Shown: positions 45,422-55,243 of the stretch, one piece after another
Numbering within the stretch: the stretch's first letter is position 1
How the letters are laid out: the number at the start of each line of letters is the position of its first letter
DNA from: JAAUTT01 sp038213375
GTDB lineage: Bacteria; Bacteroidota; Bacteroidia; Bacteroidales; JAAUTT01
Direction: 5' to 3'
NCBI GenBank assembly: GCA_038213375.1
Contig: JBBQTB010000014.1
Coordinates: 58,453 to 122,452, forward strand
Length of the DNA stretch: 64,000 nt
Program-made: the position numbers and the translations under genes
Notes under the pieces: model-generated
Told to the model about the DNA's origin: nothing
The model's input: only the letters and a program-made list of their open reading frames with translations
Databases searched by the model: none

Positions 45422-46501
45422 TTAGTTATTCTTTGCAATAGGAAAATGATTGTTAAAAATTTCGAGTCGAAAATCCTTCCAAACCTCTGTAATTGAAGGT
45501 GCACAGTCCATTTGAGGAGCAGAAATACCCTCCCCGAAATATTTTTTCCCGGTAAATACTCTTGATTCGTCCCAAAGATTGGCCACGAGAAAGCTATTGA
45601 TAAGCTTTGCACCTCCTTCAATAATTAAACTTTGCACCTGACGCCGGTATAATTCTCCAAGCATATGTTCGGGTAAAAATTCATCGAAAGGGATAGTAAC
45701 ATACTCCACATTGCGAACATCCTGTTCTTCTACCTCACGTTGAGTAAATACTATCGTTGGGATTGATCCATCAAAAAGATGCAGATTTCTGGGCAGGCGT
45801 AAATTGCGGTCGACAACTATCCGCAAAGGGTTTTTACCGATCCAGTCACGGATATTCAGTTTCGGGTTATCAAGAAATGCGGTGTTAGTACCCACCATAA
45901 TGGCTTGTTCTTCTGCACGCCATTTGTGAACAAGCATACGAGCATCTTCGGTGGTTATCCATGTTGGCTCTTGAGGTTGAGCCGGGTGACGTAAAATATC
46001 AATAAAACGATCCTCGGTATGAGCCCATTTAAGGATGATGTATGGTCTGCTTTTCTTTTGAAACGTAAAAAATCGCTTGTTTATTTCAAGTCCTTCGTTT
46101 ACCAAAACTTCGGTGATAACTTCAACACCTGCATCGCGAAGTTTTCCAATACCTTTGCCTTTTACAAGACGGTTGGAATCGATATTTGAAATGACCACTC
46201 TAGGAATTTTATGATCAATTATGGCATCGCTACATGGTGGAGTTTTACCAAAATGCGAACAAGGTTCGAGGTTGGCATAGAGTGTTGATTCCGAAAGCAA
46301 ACTTTTATCAATCACTGAGTTGATCGCATTTATTTCGGCATGTGCTTCTCCATAATTTTGATGGTAACCTTCGCCAATAATTTTATTCTGATAAACAATA
46401 ACAGACCCAACCATAGGGTTTGGAGCTACGTTGCCAATGCCAAGCTTTGCAAGTTCAAAGCACCGTAACATATAAAAATCGTGAGTTGTGTTCGTTTGCA
46501 T
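45422..46501 (-). CDS. ribD: Bifunctional riboflavin deaminase-reductase RibD
   Basis: A 359-residue fusion of a zinc deaminase and a dihydrofolate-reductase-like domain. The deaminase has HAEINAIN (zinc His and catalytic Glu) and EPCSHFGKTPPC (zinc Cys). The reductase half, from about residue 150, shows MVGTNTAFLDNPKLNIRDW and SLIIEGGAKLINSFL. It catalyses two steps of riboflavin synthesis from GTP products. The gene is divergent from prmC, with only 35 bases between the two starts, so their promoters overlap. Confidence 0.95.
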   Translation of the reverse strand: MQTNTTHDFYMLRCFELAKLGIGNVAPNPMVGSVIVYQNKIIGEGYHQNYGEAHAEINAINSVIDKSLLSESTLYANLEPCSHFGKTPPCSDAIIDHKIPRVVISNIDSNRLVKGKGIGKLRDAGVEVITEVLVNEGLEINKRFFTFQKKSRPYIILKWAHTEDRFIDILRHPAQPQEPTWITTEDARMLVHKWRAEEQAIMVGTNTAFLDNPKLNIRDWIGKNPLRIVVDRNLRLPRNLHLFDGSIPTIVFTQREVEEQDVRNVEYVTIPFDEFLPEHMLGELYRRQVQSLIIEGGAKLINSFLVANLWDESRVFTGKKYFGEGISAPQMDCAPSITEVWKDFRLEIFNNHFPIAKNN

Positions 46502-46536
46502 ACTATTTTTTACTTTTGATAAATTTTAATAACCCT

Positions 46537-47382
46537 ATGACGATCATTGAGGCCTCGAAATATATCAGGCACAAATTAAAGGACTTATATCCTATACAGG
46601 AGATTGATGCATTTACTGCAATCATATTCAATCATGTGTTAAATTACAAACGACTGGAAATTCATTTGAACGCTCAAACTTCAATTTTGCCAGATCATCA
46701 ATTACAAATTTACGATATAATTAATCAATTGGAATCCTACCGGCCAATTCAATACATTCTTGGTTCCACTGAATTTTATGGTTTGAATTTTATGGTTAAT
46801 AGATCGGTTCTCATTCCCCGTCCCGAAACCGAAGAGCTTGTGGAATGGATCATAAACGATTATAAAGGATTAACACCCAAAATAATAGATATTGGAACCG
46901 GAAGCGGTTGCATTTCGGTTTCTCTGGCTAAAAATTTGTCTGGTTCTCTGGTAACAGGGGTTGATATTTCGTTGGAAGCATTGGAGGTTGCCACAGAAAA
47001 TGCTTTATTGAACGATGTTCAGGTGAAATTTCTTTCACTCGATATTTTAGGCAATCATTTTCCGGAATTCAGTCTGTTTAATGTGATTGTAAGTAACCCC
47101 CCTTATGTTACTGTACATCAAAAAGATCGAATGAATAGTAACGTATTGGACTTTGAACCTCATCTGGCGTTGTTTGTGCCCGAAATTGACCCTTTGATAT
47201 TTTATAAGGCGATTGCCTTATTTGCAAATAAATATCTTTTGGAGGATGGAAATCTGTATTTCGAAATCAATGAGGAACTTTTTCAGGAAACATCTGATGC
47301 AATTGAGGAATTGGGGTTTAAAACAGAACTTCGAAAAGATATTCATGGGAGGTACAGGATGCTAAAAGCCAAAAGGATATGA
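46537..47382 (+). CDS. prmC: Release factor glutamine methyltransferase PrmC (HemK)
   Basis: A 281-residue class I SAM-dependent methyltransferase with the N-terminal helical PrmC domain. It carries motif I IIDIGTGSGCISVSLAKN and the catalytic NPPY (VSNPPYVTVHQ). It methylates the glutamine of the GGQ motif of release factors, including the RF2 encoded at 22591. The frame opens upstream, but the ATG at 46537 gives the family's normal length. The stop ATGA overlaps the recX start by four bases. Confidence 0.95.
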   Translation: MTIIEASKYIRHKLKDLYPIQEIDAFTAIIFNHVLNYKRLEIHLNAQTSILPDHQLQIYDIINQLESYRPIQYILGSTEFYGLNFMVNRSVLIPRPETEELVEWIINDYKGLTPKIIDIGTGSGCISVSLAKNLSGSLVTGVDISLEALEVATENALLNDVQVKFLSLDILGNHFPEFSLFNVIVSNPPYVTVHQKDRMNSNVLDFEPHLALFVPEIDPLIFYKAIALFANKYLLEDGNLYFEINEELFQETSDAIEELGFKTELRKDIHGRYRMLKAKRI

Positions 47383-47825
47383 TGAAGAATGAGGCTCTTT
47401 CGAGAGCTATGAAATTGTGTAGCATAAAGGAGTATGCTCCTGTGGAAATTAAGCAAAAAATAACTGATTGGGGTGTTTCAGATGATATTATCATTGAGAT
47501 AATAACTGAGCTTACCAAAGAAAAGTTTCTCGATGAATTTCGCATGGCGCGTTATTTTACCAACGATAAACTTCGGTTTAATAAATGGGGGAAAATAAAA
47601 ATCAAATTTATGCTCCATCAGAAAAAAATTTGTGGAGAAGCAATTACTGAGGCTATGGAGCAAATTTCAGATTTAGAATATATTGCCATATTAAAAGCAG
47701 AGATAACAAAAAAGCGGAAATCCATAAAGGATACAGACGATTACAAAGTGAAAGCAAAGCTATTTCAGTTTGCATCCGGTCGGGGTTTTGAGGCGGATAT
47801 CATTTATAAGTTGTTGGATAAATAA
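47379..47825 (+). CDS. recX: Regulatory protein RecX
   Basis: A 148-residue RecX-family protein with three tandem three-helix modules. Typical blocks are KEYAPVEIKQKITDWGV, KFLDEFRMARYFTNDKL and GRGFEADIIYKLL near the end. It modulates RecA filaments by inhibiting them. It overlaps prmC by four bases, so it is translated from the same message. Placement next to prmC rather than recA is unusual in E. coli but occurs in Bacteroidota. Confidence 0.9.
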   Translation: MMKNEALSRAMKLCSIKEYAPVEIKQKITDWGVSDDIIIEIITELTKEKFLDEFRMARYFTNDKLRFNKWGKIKIKFMLHQKKICGEAITEAMEQISDLEYIAILKAEITKKRKSIKDTDDYKVKAKLFQFASGRGFEADIIYKLLDK

Positions 47826-47922
47826 GTGCTTAAGCAAACCTTGAATTTGTAATAGTATCTCAATAAAGATAATGACAATGACGTAAAAAGCGTGTCAAAT
47901 ACGATCAAATGAGTGCAATAGG

Positions 47923-48822
47923 TTACTTTTTATTCACAGACAAAGTAGAATAAAGGGAACCCAGTCCCAAAAGTCCGTAAAATGTATATTCCACATCGGG
48001 TTTGATATCGTATGCAGTGGCGAGAAATCCTCCTTTAAAATATAAATCATCAATAAAAACCATACATTCGGGTTTTATCAACCTGATATCGGCATTTAGG
48101 AAATTTAATGCATACAAGGCAACTGCTGTTGACAATAGATCTTTAGTCGGTGTTTTTTGAAGCGCTACAAAGCCGCCTCCATTACGGTAAAACGAAAGCA
48201 ATTTTTCCTTCAGTGGTGGATACAGCTTACCTGAAGTTTCCATTAGAATTGCGATGGCTGCTAGCACCGGGCAAGGAATCTCTCTTTCAAAACTTATAGG
48301 TTTATATTTGTGGATGAGACGCCATATGCCCACAAAATCCTCCAGATAGTAAAGAGCGAGTATTCCCAGAAAACTTATGTATTCCGGATTCCCTTTCGTT
48401 TTCGTTCGTATTGCGTCAGATACTTGGTTTTTTAATTTCTGCGAGGTAGTATCGATACCATAAAGCCTTGCATAAAGGATGGCTCCACAAAAAAGGTCAA
48501 CTCCAATGAGGTTGTTTTTGGAAACTTCAATTTTTACATACTGTTTTAATGGTTCGTTAACCTTTTTGATGTTCAGGGCTTCAGCAACAAAATAACCGAA
48601 CAACGAATAATATATATCGCATTTACCTGCCCGGTCGGCAAAACCACCTTCCGGCGTTTGTTTATCGATGATGAACGACCCCATCTCTTTCACCATTTCA
48701 GGATCAAGCATAGAAATGGAATTCTGTAACACCGATTCAATCGATTTTGCCTGAATCTTTTTTAATGTATGCGAAGCTGCAAGTTTATAGAAAGTCTTTA
48801 AAAATTTTACCCAATATTTCAT
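47923..48822 (-). CDS. Prenyltransferase/squalene-cyclase-like alpha-alpha toroid protein
   Basis: A 299-residue protein with repeats of the prenyltransferase-beta/terpene-cyclase fold: QTPEGGFADRAGKCDIYYSLFGY, NGGGFVALQKTPTKDLLSTA and FKGGFLATAYDIKPDVEYTF. The GGF and D-x-Y-Y/DVEYTFYG blocks match protein-prenyltransferase beta-like modules. No DxDD acid is present, so it is not a class II cyclase by itself. It overlaps the DUF116-polyprenyl synthase gene by 38 bases, a strong sign of co-translation, and is the last gene of the second minus-strand cluster. A prenyl-chain binding or transfer role is the best inference. Confidence 0.75.
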   Translation of the reverse strand: MKYWVKFLKTFYKLAASHTLKKIQAKSIESVLQNSISMLDPEMVKEMGSFIIDKQTPEGGFADRAGKCDIYYSLFGYFVAEALNIKKVNEPLKQYVKIEVSKNNLIGVDLFCGAILYARLYGIDTTSQKLKNQVSDAIRTKTKGNPEYISFLGILALYYLEDFVGIWRLIHKYKPISFEREIPCPVLAAIAILMETSGKLYPPLKEKLLSFYRNGGGFVALQKTPTKDLLSTAVALYALNFLNADIRLIKPECMVFIDDLYFKGGFLATAYDIKPDVEYTFYGLLGLGSLYSTLSVNKK

Positions 48823-50404
48823 GCAATGCTAATTTAAGACCCATGTTTTCGATAATTTCAAGACATAATTTGGCATCTTTTAAGTATCCGTTAAGTAAAA
48901 TTTCTGTTTGTCTTTGAATGTTGTGTTGAAGAATTAATTCGTATATCGCCTGGAAATTACCCGTTTCAAATGCAGTTTGTATTTGCTCCTTTTCAAGCTG
49001 GGAGCTCTTTTGGTGCAATAACGAAAGGAAAACTGAAAACTTTCGTTTTTCGATGTCTCCTTTGTCTCCTTGAAAATCCTGCAGATCGTCTTTCAGCTGA
49101 TAAGCAATGCCTATGTTATAGCAAAACTTGTCCAAAGTCTCGAGGATATTCTTATCAGCTCCGCCAATGGTTGCTCCGAGTAAAATGGAAACCTTAAAGG
49201 CAGCAGCTGTTTTATTTTCAAATATGTTCAGCATTTCATCTATTGAAAGTATTTCGTTGTCGCGAATGGATATTAGTTCAGCGCCTTGACCGATCGTAAG
49301 ATTTTTGTGCCCCTGCGAAATAACCTTTATGCTGTTGCAGATGATGTCTGCTGGTAAATCGCTTTCGGCAATTAACCGATACCCTTCGCCCAGAAGGAAA
49401 TCTCCGGCATTTATCGCAACTGCAATACCATATCGTGCATGAATGGTTTCCTTGCCATAGCGGGTGTCGTCGTTATCTTCAATATCGTCGTGAATTAGGG
49501 ATGCCTTATGGAAGCATTCTACTGATAAGGCAAGACGATTCAAAATGGTACTATTGGGATATTTACAAAATGCCTCGTATACCAATACTGCCAAAAAGGG
49601 TCTTAACCGCTGGCCTCCGGAAAGGAGAGACTCTAATGCGATTTGCTGTGTTTTGTTTTGTGATGGCCCGAAGAACCGAAATAATTGCTTCTCTTCGAAG
49701 ATGGACGACGTTTTGTTCCGGAGATGATTCAGATTAAGAAGACGGATATTCTCGTTTTCACGGAAGTGGTAGATTTCTTCTTTGATCCATTCCGAATCGG
49801 CATGGGTATCATGGCATCCGCACGTTAACAAAGGAATTCCTATGCCCGGGATGGAATATTTGCTTACCGAAGCAAACATTTTTTGTAGAACCTCCATGCA
49901 GCCTACACCAATAATGGCGTCTACTTTACCACTTTCGATCAATTTTGTAGTAATGGTTGTACCCTCGGTAACTAATGCCACATAGCCAAGATTTTCAGCT
50001 TCGCGTAAAAAGCCAGATATTGAGCATTTTCCGCATTCTCTGCACAACAAACCTAACTCATCCAGTTCAGCTTTGCAGTGCGCCATATTTTTAAGGCATT
50101 GAGGAAGCAACAGAATTCGCCGGTTGTAGGGCACCGCCCCAACAACCGTTCGCCAAATGGAGTTGCCACAACAAACCATAATGAATGCCCTGTATTTCTC
50201 CTCCCATCTATGCATTTCAATGAGCATTCCGGCATAGTTATCGAGTGCTTCAAACGATATTGGTGGCATTATTTCGTTCTGTCGAAAATATTTTTCTACC
50301 TGATTTCGAATGTCATTCCGGATGTCCTTTTCGGTGGGTACCAACAGGGTTATTATCGATTTATCCATTCTTTCAAATTGTGTATTACTCTTATCCATAA
50401 GCAC
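48785..50404 (-). CDS. DUF116-polyprenyl diphosphate synthase fusion
   Basis: This 539-residue protein joins two domains. Residues 1-220 are DUF116, a probable iron-sulfur or metal-binding domain with many Cys (C78/C79, C103, C110, C121-x2-C124-x2-C127, C169, C195/C197). Residues 235-539 are a trans-polyprenyl synthase with GGQRLRP (263-269), a first Asp-rich motif DDIEDND (306-312) and a second KDDLQDF (438-444). It builds a prenyl diphosphate chain from IPP. The fusion of DUF116 to such a synthase is unusual and may link chain synthesis to redox or radical chemistry. Overlaps with both neighbours (14 and 38 bases) show tight co-translation. Confidence 0.85.
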   Translation of the reverse strand: MLMDKSNTQFERMDKSIITLLVPTEKDIRNDIRNQVEKYFRQNEIMPPISFEALDNYAGMLIEMHRWEEKYRAFIMVCCGNSIWRTVVGAVPYNRRILLLPQCLKNMAHCKAELDELGLLCRECGKCSISGFLREAENLGYVALVTEGTTITTKLIESGKVDAIIGVGCMEVLQKMFASVSKYSIPGIGIPLLTCGCHDTHADSEWIKEEIYHFRENENIRLLNLNHLRNKTSSIFEEKQLFRFFGPSQNKTQQIALESLLSGGQRLRPFLAVLVYEAFCKYPNSTILNRLALSVECFHKASLIHDDIEDNDDTRYGKETIHARYGIAVAINAGDFLLGEGYRLIAESDLPADIICNSIKVISQGHKNLTIGQGAELISIRDNEILSIDEMLNIFENKTAAAFKVSILLGATIGGADKNILETLDKFCYNIGIAYQLKDDLQDFQGDKGDIEKRKFSVFLSLLHQKSSQLEKEQIQTAFETGNFQAIYELILQHNIQRQTEILLNGYLKDAKLCLEIIENMGLKLALHEILGKIFKDFL

Positions 50405-51569
50405 CTAAACCAAAAAAAGCACGTTTTTTGGCCATCCGGTATATCCAATGTTTTTCGGGAATGACGATAGAGGAACCGTGACTTGCAATTTTTGGCGCTA
50501 TTGCTAATTTCTCTAATAAATCAGAGCGATTTGAAGTATTGATTGCCTCGTGATCGATAGCAAATTGTGTAAGCCAGGCAGAATCTTCCATTAGGATGCA
50601 GCCCTTTGTCTTTTCTGAAATATCATGCTTAAAAGCTTTCAGAAAATCGGAATTCTCATATATTTCTTTTAATGACTGACCGTTGATACGATCTTTCGAC
50701 AATTGAATTACGGGGCAAGGTTCTATGTTTCCCGATGGGTTAATGTGGTGGCTTAATCCTTCGGCTGCGGGACAGAATGGTTCTCCATTTGCTGCCCAGT
50801 AAGAATCAATAAGAACCAATGAATATTTTGTTCGCCCTTCTACCAAAAAATGCCGTAGCCGGTTAATTTCTTCTAAAGATAAAGCCAGTTCATAATGTGG
50901 ATTTTCACCTGATGGCCGGTAAATATAGTACCATAGATAGATAACACCATTATTAATCAGCATGTTGATAAACTCGTCAGACAGCGCCATTTCGATATTC
51001 GATTTGCACACACTGATGGCGACACCTGTAACCAGTTTGTGCTTTGTTGCCGCAACAATGGCTTGTTGGGTTCGTTGATACACCCGGGCGCTTCCGCGGC
51101 GTATATCAGCTACCAGCTCATCTCCCTCAAAGCTGATGAGTGGACTAACATTGGCCAAGTGGCGTATTTTTTCTGCAACTTCGTCTGTCAGCAAGGTTCC
51201 GTTAGTAAAAAGCTGGAAATAACAATCAGGATGTGCTTTGAAAATTTCAAACAACGATTTGTACATCAATGGTTCGCCTCCCAATATCCCAAAAAAATAC
51301 GATCCATATTTTTTACTGTCAACAATTATTTTATTAATTCTAACAATATCAAGACTTTCCGGTTTTCCGGCTTTGGTAATCCAACAACCCTGACAGTTTA
51401 AGTTGCAATCGTTTGTAACCGAGATGAACTGAAATGCAGGAAATAGTTCGCCTCGTTTTTTGCGTTTTTGAAATTTTTGGAAACCCAATAGTCCCTTCCA
51501 GCCCATATTGAAGGCAAATTTCCAAAGGCAGGTGCGATCTATTCTTGCGATATTTTTCAGTAATGGCAT
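50391..51569 (-). CDS. Radical SAM protein with SPASM-like tail
   Basis: A 392-residue radical SAM enzyme. The core cluster motif is C55-N-L-N-C59-Q-G-C62 (TNDCNLNCQGCW). LGGEPLMYKSLFEIF follows as the GGE element, and a C-terminal Cys-rich block (EPFCPAAEG, IEPCPVIQ) suggests an auxiliary cluster of SPASM type. Such enzymes modify peptides, cofactors or lipids. Its substrate here is unknown. It overlaps the DUF116-synthase gene by 14 bases and follows the ferredoxin gene by nine bases. A decayed partial copy of this gene lies at 55897-56408. Confidence 0.85.
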   Translation of the reverse strand: MPLLKNIARIDRTCLWKFAFNMGWKGLLGFQKFQKRKKRGELFPAFQFISVTNDCNLNCQGCWITKAGKPESLDIVRINKIIVDSKKYGSYFFGILGGEPLMYKSLFEIFKAHPDCYFQLFTNGTLLTDEVAEKIRHLANVSPLISFEGDELVADIRRGSARVYQRTQQAIVAATKHKLVTGVAISVCKSNIEMALSDEFINMLINNGVIYLWYYIYRPSGENPHYELALSLEEINRLRHFLVEGRTKYSLVLIDSYWAANGEPFCPAAEGLSHHINPSGNIEPCPVIQLSKDRINGQSLKEIYENSDFLKAFKHDISEKTKGCILMEDSAWLTQFAIDHEAINTSNRSDLLEKLAIAPKIASHGSSIVIPEKHWIYRMAKKRAFFGLGAYG

Positions 51570-51578
51570 GTATGTTTA

Positions 51579-52358
51579 TTAAAGTTCTTGTTTCTCTTGC
51601 ATGGCTTTATCCCGTTCTTCCAACGCCTTTTTCATTGCTTCGTTGTTGATAATGGATTGACGTTTTGTTTTACGCAATTCGAGAGCCTTATATAAATCGC
51701 CGCCCAATATTGAATCAACATCCTGCAGTTGACGTTGCTGTTCTGCCATTTCATCAATGGAATCGGAACCTGCTATGGCTCCTCCCAGCTCATACCTGGG
51801 AAATACTATGGCTGTTTGCGGGCATATTCTCGCACAGGCCGGGCAGTTGTTTTTGCATTCTTTTGGATTCAATACTTTTACAATGCCTTCGCTTTTTTCG
51901 AACACGCCAAAAAGACAAAAATCGGCACACTGTCCACATGAGGTGCATCGTGAATAATCGATTACCGGATACCATGCTGGCCATTCCTTGTCACATTCAA
52001 TTTCCGATGAACCTATAACATTATTTTCACCTGATAGAAACGATTGAACTTGATTTTTTATTTTGTCAATAGATAATTCTCTGAAATTAATAACAGAGAG
52101 TTGGTTGGTCTTCAAATTCACTCCGCTATGGTTCAGTAGTAGTTTTATAGCTCTGGGATAACAAGCAATGACAAGTGTTTCTTCCTGAATCGAAAAAATT
52201 CGGTTGGCTTCATCCTTTCGGGTAGCGCAAATGCCGCATAAATCGGTCAATTTAGAAAATTTTATGCCGGACGTTAAAAGTAATTTTTCAATTTCTACCA
52301 AACGTGAGGGCTCAATAATTTTCCCGTGACAATTACAGAATATTACTTGTTTCCCCAT
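51579..52358 (-). CDS. Ferredoxin-like iron-sulfur protein
   Basis: A 259-residue protein without signal peptide. The N-terminal half has scattered Cys (IFCNCHG, LCGICATRKDE) of unclear fold. The C-terminal half carries a two-[4Fe-4S] ferredoxin domain: CTSCGQCADFC and ECKNNCPACARICP. The tail is a charged helix. The frame is open to 52400, but the ATG at 52358 starts the conserved part. It sits directly before the radical SAM gene and probably supplies its electrons (inference from position). Confidence 0.8.
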   Translation of the reverse strand: MGKQVIFCNCHGKIIEPSRLVEIEKLLLTSGIKFSKLTDLCGICATRKDEANRIFSIQEETLVIACYPRAIKLLLNHSGVNLKTNQLSVINFRELSIDKIKNQVQSFLSGENNVIGSSEIECDKEWPAWYPVIDYSRCTSCGQCADFCLFGVFEKSEGIVKVLNPKECKNNCPACARICPQTAIVFPRYELGGAIAGSDSIDEMAEQQRQLQDVDSILGGDLYKALELRKTKRQSIINNEAMKKALEERDKAMQEKQEL

Positions 52359-52420
52359 TATGAAATATAAAATTTGATTAAAAAACTCTAAAGACTTCAA
52401 AGGCTATAAAATCAGACATT

Positions 52421-53668
52421 TTATATATTTGTATTTTTTATGTCATAAGCCATCAGAGCATTACTATGTCTAATGTATAATATTCCGTCTGAAATAACAG
52501 GGTGCGCCCAATGAGGACCGGTACCTAATGGAACTTTAAACGAACTTGTAATTTCAAATTTTTCGGGTGTCGCATTTACTAGCGCTATATTCCCGGTCTT
52601 TTCTTCATAACAATACAAATTATCCTCGGCATAAATGATAGAACCTTTGTTGATCCAAGTTGTTTCGTATTGTACTTTGCCTGTTTTCCAATCGAGGCAA
52701 ACCCAGCGCCCCATGCTATTATTTAACCAGTTTGAGCCATAAATGTAATTTCCAACTCGCAAAACTCCACCAAGATGGTTGTCCAGAACCGAATCAACCC
52801 AGGCAATTGATACCGATGTAAGATCATCAGAAAGGTTAAGCATCACACTTTTATGATCATATCCACTTGACACATAAATCTGGTTATTATAGTAGAGTGG
52901 GGTAGTGGCATGGTTGTTTCGGTTTTCCTGACAATATTTTCCAAAATCAAATTTCCATTCGATCTTACCATCGGCAGGGGAAATTCCCAATATGTTTTTT
53001 TCAGCTACGGAAATGAGCTGCATTTTTCCACTTTTTTCAATCAAAATAGGAGAACTATATGATGGATTATCCATCAAACCTTCTGTCATCCATATAGTTT
53101 CACCAGTCAATTTATTTAATGCAATGGTTGTGGTCTTATCGCCACCAGCGGTATAAAAAACCTTATTATCAAATACGAGAAGCGATTCGGCAATTCCCCA
53201 TCGTCCAGTGGTACCTCCGAATTTTTCATTGGTTTTTACAACCCAAAATATTTTGCCATTGTTGGCATTGATGCAAGCGACGTCGCCCAATCCACTTGAA
53301 ACATAAATCCTATCCTTTTCAACCGTTGGTGTACTTCTACTTTCAGGAAAGGATTTGTCCCAAGCCCGTCCATATGAAGTTTGCCATTTAATAGCACCTT
53401 TCATATCAAGAGCAATAAGTAAGTCCATATTGTCTTTCAAACCTGTAAGATATATAATATTATTGCCAATTGAAGCAGAAGAATTTCCTTTTGGTAAATC
53501 AGTGGCAGACCAAAGCAGTTTTGGACCTTTCTCAGGCCATTTTTTTAGCAATTTGGTTTCGTTATATATTCCTGTTCTTGCGGGTCCTCTCCATTCCGAA
53601 ACTACCTGACATAATGAGATTTGAATTGAAAGTATTGTAATATATATGAGTAAAATAATTGTTTTCAT
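52421..53668 (-). CDS. Secreted PQQ-type beta-propeller protein
   Basis: A 415-residue protein with a signal peptide (MKTIILLIYITILSIQISLC). It then has the same WRGPARTGIYNETKLLKKWP and GPKLLWSATDLPKGNSSAS entry block and HWAHPVISDGILYIRHSNAL end block as the propellers at 7457 and 53803. Seven or eight PQQ-like blades follow. It is not shown to bind PQQ. It follows the sister propeller gene (53803) after 134 bases on the same strand and precedes the ferredoxin by 62 bases. Confidence 0.82.
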   Translation of the reverse strand: MKTIILLIYITILSIQISLCQVVSEWRGPARTGIYNETKLLKKWPEKGPKLLWSATDLPKGNSSASIGNNIIYLTGLKDNMDLLIALDMKGAIKWQTSYGRAWDKSFPESRSTPTVEKDRIYVSSGLGDVACINANNGKIFWVVKTNEKFGGTTGRWGIAESLLVFDNKVFYTAGGDKTTTIALNKLTGETIWMTEGLMDNPSYSSPILIEKSGKMQLISVAEKNILGISPADGKIEWKFDFGKYCQENRNNHATTPLYYNNQIYVSSGYDHKSVMLNLSDDLTSVSIAWVDSVLDNHLGGVLRVGNYIYGSNWLNNSMGRWVCLDWKTGKVQYETTWINKGSIIYAEDNLYCYEEKTGNIALVNATPEKFEITSSFKVPLGTGPHWAHPVISDGILYIRHSNALMAYDIKNTNI

Positions 53669-53802
53669 ATTAATAAAAAATAATCAGTTGAAGATTAGAG
53701 TTTATATAAATTAAAATCTTATTTTTTCTTCTACCCATAAACTCTTATTAAAAACGAGAGCTAAACTGGGTGCGTATCCGGTTAACCCTTTTCTATGTTG
53801 AA

Positions 53803-55017
53803 TTAGTTTATACCAATATCATAAACCATTAACGAAGTCCCATGACGCACATATAGTTTTTTGTTCTTGATCACAGTATGAGCCCAATGCTGGTTTGAGC
53901 CAAACGGAACTTTGAAAGTACTTAGTATATTAAAGCCATCTGGCTTAGGTTCAACAAGGGCGACTGTGCCCGATTCGGCATAAACGTATAAAAGACCTTC
54001 TGCCGAAATAATATTGCCCGGAGCTAATTGACTTGCAAGAAATAATTCCTTACCAGTTTTCCAATCCAAACAGATAAATTTCCGGCTTTTATCACTTGTG
54101 CCATAAATGCGGTCATTCAATACCACCACTCCACCCATCCTGTTATCGAGCGAGGTGTTGCGCCAAACTTCCGTTACATTTCCTCCGTCATCAGACAATT
54201 TAAGCATCACCCCACCACAACCATATCCGCTAACACAATAAAGATACCCATCTTTATAAACAGGCGTATTTGGATGCACGGCCCATTGGTTGGTATGTTC
54301 ATGACTCCATAATACATTGCCATTGGACGCATCTATGCCAAGTATCGATTTCTCCGTCATCGTAACCAGGATCTCGCGATTTGCTATTTTGATCATCAGG
54401 GGAGATCCATAGGCGCTTTTTTCTCCATTGCCCTTGCTTTTCCAAACCAAATTGCCTGTATTTCTGTCAAGCGCTATTACATTGTTATCAGAGCCCCCAA
54501 CTGTAACAAACAACTTATTATCATCAATTAATAGATTTTCAGTTACTCCCCAGGTAATATTTCGTCCACCATAAAGCGCCGTTAGATCGATATTCCATTC
54601 TATCTTTCCCGTTTTTAGAGCCAAACAAACCAGTTTTTCGAATGAACTCATCATGTAAATCTTGTCCTGGTAAATCAAAGGGGTAGAACGAACTCCATTC
54701 CAATTCTCAGTCCACTCAGTGCCATATTCAGTTTTCCATAAAAATTTTCCGGTATGATCTAGGGCATATATAAAGCCTTTGTCTCCAATCATTCCAGCTG
54801 TAATCACAAACGAATTAGTAACAACAGCCGATGCATGGCCGTCTCCAAGGTCGTCAAAATGCCAGAGAAGGTTGGGTCCGTTTTCAGGCCATTTCTTCAA
54901 TAACCCTGTTTCATTGTAAATACCATTTCTATTTTCTCCACGCCATTGCGCGATTTCCTGAGCAGTCACATTTATACCAAGAATTATGGCTAGAAATATT
55001 TGGATTGTTGTTTTCAT
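53803..55017 (-). CDS. Secreted PQQ-type beta-propeller protein
   Basis: A 404-residue protein with a signal peptide (MKTTIQIFLAIILGINVTAQ), then IAQWRGENRNGIYNETGLLK, GPNLLWHFDDLGDGHASAVV and the end block HWAHTVIKNKKLYVRHGTSL. It is the closest relative of the gene at 52421 and the first gene of the second cluster. The frame is open to 55050, but the ATG at 55017 begins the signal peptide. The blades carry the usual W and D/G pattern of PQQ-like propellers. Cofactor binding is unproven. Confidence 0.82.
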   Translation of the reverse strand: MKTTIQIFLAIILGINVTAQEIAQWRGENRNGIYNETGLLKKWPENGPNLLWHFDDLGDGHASAVVTNSFVITAGMIGDKGFIYALDHTGKFLWKTEYGTEWTENWNGVRSTPLIYQDKIYMMSSFEKLVCLALKTGKIEWNIDLTALYGGRNITWGVTENLLIDDNKLFVTVGGSDNNVIALDRNTGNLVWKSKGNGEKSAYGSPLMIKIANREILVTMTEKSILGIDASNGNVLWSHEHTNQWAVHPNTPVYKDGYLYCVSGYGCGGVMLKLSDDGGNVTEVWRNTSLDNRMGGVVVLNDRIYGTSDKSRKFICLDWKTGKELFLASQLAPGNIISAEGLLYVYAESGTVALVEPKPDGFNILSTFKVPFGSNQHWAHTVIKNKKLYVRHGTSLMVYDIGIN

Positions 55018-55243
55018 CTGATAGTTTTTTAGCGTTGTAAAGTGATGCAAGATATAAAAAATCTTAAAAGGCAGGTTAAATTAAAAAAGAGGTCTGCTAT
55101 TTACAGTCTGTTTATAAACTGTCCTTACAATACGCTAAATTACTATCCAAAAAGAGTGGAATTTCTGAGCTGAACAAGCACCACTCCTTCTCCTGATTGG
55201 GGTCTAATCTTTTAATGATAATTTAGAGAAATATCCCCTCAAG

